This document shows positions 56,701 through 64,000 of a DNA stretch of 64,000 bases, piece by piece. Both the position numbers and the translations under genes were made by a program. Numbering within the stretch: the first letter of the stretch is position 1; the number at the start of each line of letters is the position of its first letter. The stretch is from Lagopus muta (lineage: Eukaryota > Chordata > Aves > Galliformes > Phasianidae): NCBI RefSeq assembly GCF_023343835.1, contig NC_064437.1:23163001-23227000 (forward strand). Reading direction: 5' to 3'. Under the pieces are notes generated by a model that worked only from the letters and a program-made list of their open reading frames with translations, did not search any database and was not told the origin of the DNA.

Positions 56701-59700
56701 CTCAAAGAGGAGATCGAGGCCAAATCCTGCAGCAGGCAAAAGGAGCAGGAGGGGATCATCCAGCAGCTGCAGACTTGCCTGCATGACAGAAACAAGGAAG
56801 TGGAGGTAAGGCCTTCGCTTAGACTCTCGAGTATTTAGCCAGGTTGTCTGCAGAGAGAGTGGTCCAAGGCCAGAGCTTCTTGGCTGCCTGTTGCTAAGTG
56901 GTTTCTGGTACCTTGGAAACTGGCTGCTTTCAGCACATGTGAATACCTGTGCTTTCTTAAATATTGTCGTCTTAGCTCCATCTGGACTGAAGAGCTGTTT
57001 CTCCCTGAACAGATTGCAGTTTGTTCATAGCAATGTCCCTCCATCTCTCCCTTCCTCTCCTTTTGTCTAGGAGCTCACGGCAACTCTGCTGTGCAAGCTG
57101 GGCCCAGGACAGAGTGAGGTAGCAGAGGAGCTGTGCTTACGTCTTCAGCGTAAGGAAAAAATGCTGCAGGAGCTTCTCAGTGACAGGAACCGTCAAGCTA
57201 TGGAGCATGATGCTGAAATCCGGGAGCTGCTGCAGGCCATGAGCACCAAGGAGCAGTGGAGCAAAGTGAGTTGTGTGCAGTGCTGCAGTGGGGACACTGG
57301 GGTGTATGATTCTGCCTCATGTTAACGTATTGAAGCTGCTGTCTGGTAACTGTTGGTGTCTGTCTGGAGCTGCTGAGTGCTGGAGAACCACCAAGCTGCT
57401 TTTAGGTTGGTCACATGATGATAAGGAGCACTTGTAGCAGTGTTCAGCTCTTAGATCCCTGTCACTGAGTGGCTTGTCAGTGCTTATATGTAATGGGGAA
57501 GGAGGTGGGGATCCTCCTGGGTATCCATGTTCTCAGTATTGAGGCAGTGGAGGGACCATGATGGGGTTGCTACTCGTGTAGGTCTGTCTTATAGACCAGA
57601 AGGAAAGGCTCAGCTGTTTCTTGTGTAGATCAGAACTCTGAGAAAGCTCTGCTCATTGCACTGCAACTTACACTTCAGTCAAACTGCTGCAGGATCCTGG
57701 ACATGTAATGCCACAATTCCTGCTCTGCCTGCTCTTGCACACTGGATACGATTCAGTGTTAACTGAGATACTTCACATCAAGTTTCCTTTCATAAAGAAA
57801 GAGGAGTCTGAAAAGCTAAACTCTCTCTCATCTCATCTCTCTCCTGCTTTTTTTTTTTCCTTCTTTTTTTTCCTTCTGAAGTGGGAAAAGGAAACTGAGA
57901 GACTTGTTCCTCAGTAGGTAGATAGGTAGAGAGGCTGTAGCTGTCTGGCGAGCAGAAGTGAGAGGGTTGCAGTGGAGTAACTGAGTGACCAGAAGCAGTA
58001 GCTCCCAGTCTGTTTGCAGAACACTTTTATTATCAAGTGACAGAAAAATATCAAGATGTTTTCCTGTAGTCTCTAAGAAAGCTGAGGTCACAGCCCTATT
58101 GGTTTGGTTTTTTTTTTTCCTTGTTCAACCAGGCCACTACTGAGAAGATGGTGCATGCTTTGGCTGAAAGAAACTGCGAGTTACAACTCTTGCGTCAGCA
58201 TGTGTTGAGGAAGGAGCCTGTCGGGATCCAGGCGCCTGGTACTGCTCTGCTGAAGCAGGACAGACAACAGCCTGTGCAGGTAAGAGTCACGTACTCTGTT
58301 TTGCCTGCGGTTTTGGGGCTCTGGAGAGAGTGCATTGCCACAGGAGGAACTTACTGAGGGGAGTGCCACAGGGAATGGTAGTACTGAAAGTGAGATTAGG
58401 AAAGAGGCTTAGGAGTGACAGAGCAGAATCGAGGAGCAGAAATGTTGCCTGTCTGCTCTGACCTTGATTCCGCTAGACTTTGTCACTCATTGTCACTCTT
58501 GTTTTGATCAGGCAATAAGCACAAGTGAGTATGAAAAAAATCTGCCTTCTGACCTTCCAGCACTGACCCAGTCCTTCCTTGGGCTGGGCTGTGCCACTGT
58601 ATTGTAATCCCCTCCTGACATTGTCACATACTGGAGGGGACAAGGGAGCTAATTTTAGGTCTCACTAATTCTTGGCAGAGCCTGCTGGGTGTTTACTGTC
58701 TCTTCCACAATTGGGGTTGGTATTTTTAAAGCAGCTCTGCTAAAAAACCCTTTGAGGCTGAGCGCAACTGTAAGGCTACATAAGCCATGTTCCTGCTTGA
58801 GCAGCTGTTAATGGTTTATTGGTGAGATGAGATGTTGAAAGTTTTTAAGCAGCTGCAAGCAGGTGGCTCACTTCTATTCCTGGGATGAAAATGAGCTCTG
58901 GAGACTTCCCAATATGTGTATTTGGGCACAGCTTTGTGTTTTCCTACCTGCATAGTTCCTCTGGGCCATGTCTTTGGATGAAGATATAGGTCTGTACAGA
59001 ATCTCAGTTGAAAGATGTGGTTGCTGCAGTTCAGTGAAACTTGCGTAATCCTGACTATAAAGAAGCTTGTTGCCAGCAACCTCTTAGTGCCAAATAAAAT
59101 AAGGCTAGAGCCCTGTTGCCCAAACATACAGCTTCCATCTTGTGTGCAACTCTCTTGTCCCCACTGGCTGACTAGATCCTGTCATTGCTTTGTCGTGTTT
59201 CAGAGGCATCGACAAAGTAGCCAGCAGGTTTGCTGCAGTCTTAAGAGCCCTGGGGAAGCTGTGAGGTTCCCTGTAAAGGTGCAAACCTAGAGGCCTTTGT
59301 GTTTTCAGGAAATACTGCAAAGAGCTTGTGGAGCTGCAGACCTTGCTGGACCTCCACAGGAGGACAACACCTGCCTGACAGAAGGAGGTGAGTGACAGCT
59401 TCTCTCAGGGTCCTCAAACAAGACCAGGACTTTTCTTGCTGTGGGGCAAGCATACTTACATGAAACCATTGGAGAGTGAAGAGCTTTGAGCGAGAGCAAA
59501 TGTTTTGAAATAAAGCTGTGCCTCTCCTTTGAGTGATGGTTCATGGATGTCTTGGGAGTGGGTGTGTGGAAAAGAGAGAGGTTGATTTGAAGTGAGATAC
59601 TTCAGTGCAAGCAGTTGTGTAGCAGTCGTGAAGGGATTGACGTAGTGGTTCAGATAGGGATGAGAATAACATGGCTGGTTTGGGTTGTGCCCTAAGGCCA

Positions 59701-62312
59701 GGACATGTCATCTTTGCCAGGGTGAAGACAGGAGGCCTGGGATACTTCTGTTATCTTGGGCTGCTGCTTAAGAGTCAGGAAGGGAAGAAGAGTGTTTAGC
59801 AAGAGGCAGTGTGGTGGGGAGTGTAATCATTGTGGACTGGTCTTTTTGAAGAGAGATTCTGTCTAATCTTGCAGTCAGAGGAAGCAACTGACACACGATA
59901 ACATTGCAGTAATCAAACTGTCCTTGCAATTGCAGCATCAACGGCAGAACTGGAGAAGGATCTTGCTAATGCCAAAGAGGAGCTGGAGCTAATGGCAAAG
60001 AAGGAAAGGGAAAGCAGAGTGAGTTTGTGCTGAAGCCTGTGGCAGTATTCCTGCCTACAGGAGACCCTTGGGCTGCCCCACATGAAGGTTTTGGACCCCC
60101 CCATCATGAGTGTGCGTCAGTGAGAGATGGAGCAGCAGCTTGCAGTGCAGTTTTACCTTTCTGAAGTTTTTCACACGCTCCCCTTTTGTTCCTAGCGGGA
60201 ACTTGCTGCTCTCCAGTCCGTTGTGACCACGCAGGAGGAGGAGTTGCAGGTGCAGGCTTCTGATATAGAGTCTCTGACCAGAAGCATCCAGATCAAAGAG
60301 GACCTCATCAAGGTGAGATAACATGCTGTGCTGGGTCAGCTTCTTCTGAGACTGTTGCAGTGGAGTCTCTGCTTTCCCTGCATCCTGTCCTTCGTGGTCA
60401 CTCATTTCCAATGAATGGCAAGACATCAGAAACCAAGCTGCAGGCTGCTTGTGATAGCCATGACCAAGTACCTCTACTACTGCAAGGAGCCTCTTCAGAG
60501 TAACATGGCTGTTTGTGTATCATTTTGCTTTTGGTTTGCCAACAGCCCTCTGTCTTGAGCTGGAAGTTATGGGCCCCAAATCCTGAGAGTGTCATTATTA
60601 GACTTTTTGTTCCTTGATTGCAACTTTCTTGAGCACTTTAAACAGATGTTGTGTTCCTTCTTCATTCTTGCTCCAAGCAGTTGTTTATATTAATACATGC
60701 TGGATGCATTGGCATTTCTTTCCTAGGAGACCCAGGTCTTCTCTAGCACTGGAATATGTTGGTAACTGCATTCCAGGGAGGGTCACAAGTTTCCAGCTGT
60801 CCTTGTTATTGATCCCTTCTCCACAGATCCCTCCTGCCTCTTGCTTTTCAGGATCTGCAGATGCAGCTGGTAGATCCTGAAGAAATTCCGGCAGTGGAAA
60901 GGCTGACACAAGAAGTGCTGGTACTCCGCGAGAAAGTGGCCATAGCAGAGTCGAGAGGACAAGAGGCTACTGGAAACAGAAGGCAGCAGGTAGTGTGTCC
61001 TGCAGGGCAAGTTTGAATGTGTTTGTGTTTTATCTGGTGCTCAGTTACAATGCTTTATTCTCAGCTGTTGGATATGCTGAGGTGTGCATGTTCTTCAGAG
61101 CTGGCTGCATGTAATAGAATAGAAAGCACTGGTTCCCTTTGGCATTTGTCTCAAGGGCATAGACTTTTGGGGAGTGGTGTCCAGTGTTGGCAATACTCAA
61201 TAGCTTCTGTACAAGCAAGAGAGGTGTTGGTGCATCTGGAAGGAGAAACCACTGTATCCCTGAGCAGCCAGATGTCTCCTTTGATTTATCTCAGTGTTAC
61301 ATCTTGTCTGTTCCCTTCGACCAGCTGTTGCTGATGCTGGAAGGGCTGGTGGCTGAGAGGAATCGGCTAAATGAGGCTCTCCAGGCAGAGAGGCAGCTCT
61401 ACAGCAGCCTGGTAAAGTTTCACACACACCCAGACAGGTAAGTAAAGCTGCCTCGGCTCCATGCTGCCCTGCTTGTTGCCAGGATTTGTGTGAGTGGGCC
61501 AGTGGGGCAACCTGTGAAGCAATGATTGTTTTAGAAGTCCAGATCTTAGGCTGCCTTTTTCCCTTAAAGAGATTGCAGTGGCCAGCTTTAAATGATATAT
61601 AACCTCCTCCCGTTGCTGTTTCTTGTTCAAGCCCTGGGATTTCCATCCCTGTTCCTTGGCTTACTCACTCCCTGCTCAGTTTCCCACCCGCATATGGCTA
61701 CCTTTCAAAGACTGCTGTTTTCACCCTGCCAAATTCCTCACCAACTGCTGGGTTGATAAAGATCTCTCTAGGCTCTTATGGAGGAGGCTGTCCCACAGTG
61801 GCATACCACTGCATTCTTTGTCCTCCATGCTAATCCCCTGCCCTTCATGGGGCTGCAGCCTCTGGGATACTTGAGCTACCTGACAGCAAGAGAGCACGTA
61901 CGTGAAGTACTGCAGTAAGTATTGAAGAACAGCTGTGACTAGGGGTCCCCAGCACGGACTGGAGCCTTTTTGGGGGATGGCTGTGCACTGGAGAGGTGAG
62001 AGGTGTCTGAGCCACCTATGGGAGTGTGCAGGGCCTGTACCTGGGGGAAGTGAAAGTCCTGGATGGAGGAGCCAATTTGGTGTGCACTTGCTGCACCTAT
62101 CTAACCCTGTTCCTTTCTGTGTGGTGTGTCTGCTTAGCGCTGCGAGAGACTGCACTCTGCAGGTGGAGCTGGAAGGGGTCCAAGAGCTCCGGGGACAACT
62201 GGAAGAAGCTCTTGGAAGAAGCTTGGAGCGTTTGAGCAGGCTGGAGACACAGGGCCCCATAGGAGGTGGGGAACAGGAGCGTGTGAGAGTCCTACCCCAG
62301 CATGCCTTCTGA
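46048..62312 (+). CDS. PDE4DIP: Myomegalin PDE4DIP, CM1-containing form ending in short terminal exon
   Basis: Myomegalin is a coiled-coil scaffold of Golgi and centrosome, paralogous to CDK5RAP2. It recruits gamma-tubulin complexes through CM1 and binds AKAP9 and PDE4D. Exons: 46048-46188, 46787-46863, 47221-47344, 47415-47569, 47654-47741, then shared 52163-52282, 54064-54183, 54423-54515, 54628-54843, 55396-55554, 55886-55999, 56215-56352, 56626-56805, 57071-57265, 58133-58279, 59309-59387, 59936-60018, 60196-60312, 60852-60989, 61325-61437 and 62138-62312. The sum is 924 codons including the stop, all phases agreeing. MANGYRTLSQHLNDL matches human MSNGYRTLSQHLNDL. The gene continues beyond the window for full-length forms. 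Confidence 0.93.
46981..47218 (+). repeat. 20-bp minisatellite abutting a PDE4DIP splice acceptor
   Basis: About 11-12 copies of a 20-base unit near TGCCATGCCATGTGATGCTG fill almost the whole later part of the intron. They run directly into the acceptor of the exon at 47221. Units alternate CCATG/CTGTG and TGATGC/TGACAT. The same array gives a spurious His/Met/Trp-rich minus-strand frame. Confidence 0.92.
48081..48174 (+). promoter_or_regulatory. Promoter of the SMYLE/MMG8 form: NRF1, ZNF143 and YY1 motifs
   Basis: Three motifs typical of CpG-island core promoters lie within 94 bases. TGCGCATGCGC at 48081-48091 is a palindromic NRF1 site. ACTACAAATCCCGGCAGGC at 48109-48127 is ZNF143/SBS type. 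GCCGCCATCTTG at 48163-48174 is YY1. YY1 sites of this type usually sit just downstream of the start, placing it near 48150-48170, about 450 bases before the ATG. CpG density is high to about 48900. Confidence 0.72.
48619..49767 (+). CDS. PDE4DIP: PDE4DIP alternative first exon, SMYLE/MMG8 amino-terminal module
   Basis: This 383-codon exon starts MKETCRICARELCGNQRRWI and matches the human EB1-binding myomegalin form. Segments include LQVLLSHVLG, FACSKCAFMLDRIYRF, RPRRCRGCAALRVAD, KVARSISCG and LELALSLIKGLDYKPIQSPR. Cysteines C5/C8 and C51/C54 form two CxxC pairs, suggesting a bound zinc. GSRLPIP (residues 308-314) is an SxIP-like EB1-binding site. It splices in phase 0 to 52163 (RVQ-NLQDEH), giving about 1,111 residues with the short end. 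Without splicing the frame stops at 49797. This form lacks CM1 and in human links EB1 and AKAP9 at Golgi microtubules. An in-frame upstream ATG at 48472 exists, but human starts at the equivalent of 48619. Confidence 0.93.
49798..52162 (+). other. PDE4DIP intron after the SMYLE exon
   Basis: This 2.4 kb stretch is non-coding as far as I can see. It holds a run of 17 G at 51030-51046 and a T/C-rich tract of about 57 bases (52106-52162) that forms an unusually long polypyrimidine tract before the next exon. No named interspersed repeat is visible. Confidence 0.55.
52163..62265 (+). CDS. PDE4DIP: PDE4DIP shared coiled-coil exons
   Basis: Sixteen exons common to all amino-terminal forms encode mostly coiled coil. 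They include KIQQIEATNQLLQEKLNEL, ELYHVIEGQNETMAKLQ, QQVALLDLQNTLFC, LEEKEQELQQLRL, VLSSNEATIH, CKLGPGQSEVAEELCLRLQ, AKEELELMAKKERES, EELQVQASDIESLTR, DLQMQLVDPEEIPAVERLTQ, LLMLEGLVAERNRLNEALQ and LGRSLERLSRLET. Each block aligns with human myomegalin. Most exons are phase 0; 59309-59387, 61325-61437 and their partners are not, and they fit together. The exon at 62138 has a donor with GT at 62266-62267 for continuation to the long form. A 57-base pyrimidine-rich tract precedes the first exon. Confidence 0.93.
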
Positions 62313-62620
62313 GCACTAGCGCTCGCCCGCCTGCCACGGAAATGGTTCACTAACTGAGCGAGCCTGTCTCACTGACTCTGGGAGGGTTGCTTTGGTACTT
62401 AGTAATGGTACTAAGATAGAACCGGTGCAGGGTTTTTGTTTTATTTTTGAGCTGCTTTGGAAATGGCGATCAGTGCAATTCACCTGTGTCTCATGTATGT
62501 TCCTGTCTGACTCACCCCGGTGCCCGCTGATGTATTTGCACATTCAGATCATTCCATTTTAGTTGATTTCCTTCCATTTTCCCTTTTCCCTACCCTATGG
62601 GCCAAATAAAGATTCCCTTT
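62138..62620 (+). CDS. PDE4DIP: Alternative short terminal exon and 3'UTR of PDE4DIP
   Basis: If the donor with GT at 62266-62267 is not used, the frame runs PIGGGEQERVRVLPQHAF and stops at 62310-62312. AATAAA follows at 62605-62610. The result would be a soluble form that ends after LERLSRLET. Human PDE4DIP also has short forms ending near this exon. Use of both ends is inferred from the donor and the poly(A) signal together. Confidence 0.65.
62605..62610 (+). promoter_or_regulatory. PDE4DIP: Poly(A) signal of short PDE4DIP form
   Basis: A canonical AATAAA lies 293 bases after the alternative stop. Confidence 0.6.
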
Positions 62621-64000
62621 CTCTGAAGGAAACACCAAATGTTCTCTCTCATCTCCCAAGTGCACGAGTGTGAATTTTTGTATTCCCTCCCTGCTTTTCT
62701 ACCCAGTGACATCACCCTCTTGGGTTGATGGCTACTGGCACAAAAGGAGTGTTTGGAGATACGGGTTCCAGAGACAGAGTTTGAGAAGGGCTGCAAGACC
62801 TGATGGCACTTGCATAGGGTTTCTTCCACAAGTCTCTTTGTAGAACCAACAATTATGTTCAAACCAAATCCTACTCCAGCATTGATTTCACCAATTTTTA
62901 TTAATTTTTTATTTTTGTTTCTTCCCTTGATTGTAAGTTGCCACAGTCTCACTTGTAAGTGCCTTTGCAGGAAAGCTTCCTCCCTGCTGTAAGAGCCTGG
63001 GCTGGGTCTGCTCCTGTCTGTAACATGCACATCTCATGCATAGGTTCCACATGCCCACTGGACCAGGCCTTCCTCTGCTTTGCTAGGGACCAAGTGCACT
63101 TGGCACCACTGTGTACAACTTCTAGGACATCTTTCACTTCTCCTAGGAGTATTGGGGCTGGTGTAAGAACTGAAATGTTTCCAATGTCCCAAGTTTCCCA
63201 ATATTCCAAGCACTTCCCAAGTGTTTGAGTTGGCTTCCTCATATTAAATCATTTCCCAAAGTGCCAGGAGCAAAATCTGTGCCTTTGAACGTGTTTCTGT
63301 TTGCTGGGGAAGCAGAACATGGAGCAGAAGAGCTCCATCTTGCTGGGCTCTGCCTTCTGGACCTGTAACCTCTCTGCTGTACAGCTTGTGACTGCTTCAC
63401 ACATCGTACAACTCACACCTTGCACCTCTGCTGAGGTCTTCCTTGACTCAGTCAGGGATAGGAGACAGGATGGCTCTCCCTTCACATGCAGCAGGTCAGC
63501 ACCCCTCTGGGGCTACACCTAGCTGCATGGTGAGTTCATCTGTCCTTGTGTGGCCTGAGGGCTCATAGCTGGTGCTGCTGGGCAGCTCTGGTACCTGGCT
63601 AGCCTTGCTTTTCTTGCTTCATCTCATTCTCTTCCTCTCAGTTCTCTCTGTAGGATCATCTCTTTCTCCTTCTGCCACTCACTCTGTAGGAGCCTCTATG
63701 TCCTTTTCCTTATCTTTCCATCTTTCTTCCTCCATCCTGGTTCTGCTTTCTGCCTGTCTCTTGGAGCCCAGGGCCCAGTGCAGGCTGCTTGGCCTCGGCT
63801 GGTGCTCTGGCAGCTCCCAGCTCTTGTTATGCTCGTGTTTTATTGCGGATCTGTCCCTGCTACCATCACTGTTGTTAAGTGGTGTAGAGGGATCACTCTT
63901 AAGCAGAGTTGTCCCAGGTTTTCTACTGTGTTTCTTCGGGCTTTGCTTTATCCTTTGTATACCTGTCTGTGTACTGTTCTGCCCTGCAGAAGGACCAGCT
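62621..64000 (+). other. Probable PDE4DIP intron to window end
   Basis: I found no exon matching the next human segment (STEFTDSIEEE). An acceptor-like CTGCCCTGCAG lies at 63979-63989 with only 11 bases after it, too few to judge. A pyrimidine-rich stretch covers about 63600-63760. Confidence 0.5.

Noticed and set aside
63979-64000. Acceptor-like sequence at the window end as a PDE4DIP exon
   Set aside because: Only 11 bases remain after the AG and they do not clearly match the next human segment.

Overview
The window is vertebrate nuclear DNA, most likely from a bird and plausibly a galliform such as chicken. The reasons are three CR1 LINE tails (the commonest avian repeat), short introns, a mixed AT-rich/GC-rich layout, and the gene order NOTCH2 - REG4 - HMGCS2 - PHGDH - PDE4DIP. 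The first four genes are also neighbours on human chromosome 1p12, and PDE4DIP lies on human 1q21. I found no bacterial, viral or CRISPR content. All genes are spliced. Exon edges were set by reading AG/GT splice signals and by comparing translations with human proteins recalled from memory. For every gene the exon lengths add up to whole codons.

Layout. (1) 1-30,680, plus strand: the 3' two thirds of NOTCH2, with 20 exons from EGF repeat 19/20 to the stop at 28,400, then a 2.3 kb 3'UTR. (2) 32,200-33,650, plus: a compact REG4-like C-type lectin gene encoding 158 residues. (3) 34,340-37,433, plus: HMGCS2, nine exons, 502 residues, with a mitochondrial leader and a promoter carrying a PPAR-type element. 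(4) 41,318-37,976, minus: PHGDH, 12 exons, 525 residues, tail to tail with HMGCS2. (5) 43,088-64,000, plus: the 5' half of PDE4DIP (myomegalin). It has three alternative amino-terminal starts: a CpG-island start joined to an LRDFEK exon, a MANGYRTLSQ start, and the SMYLE/MMG8 exon with its own promoter. These feed one shared coiled-coil series that can end in a short terminal exon with a poly(A) signal at 62,605.

Function. NOTCH2 is a signalling receptor and transcription co-factor. REG4 is a secreted lectin. HMGCS2 (ketone body synthesis) and PHGDH (first step of serine synthesis) are unrelated metabolic enzymes that happen to be adjacent. PDE4DIP organises microtubules at the Golgi and centrosome; its alternative starts either include the CM1 gamma-tubulin activating motif or replace it with an EB1-binding module.

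Most notable observations: a clean one-EGF gap in NOTCH2; the previously unframed 43-46 kb stretch explained as in-frame upstream exons of PDE4DIP; a 20-bp minisatellite that runs into a CM1-exon splice acceptor; an NRF1-ZNF143-YY1 promoter inside PDE4DIP; and a PPRE-like element at HMGCS2. I found no wholly new biological system.
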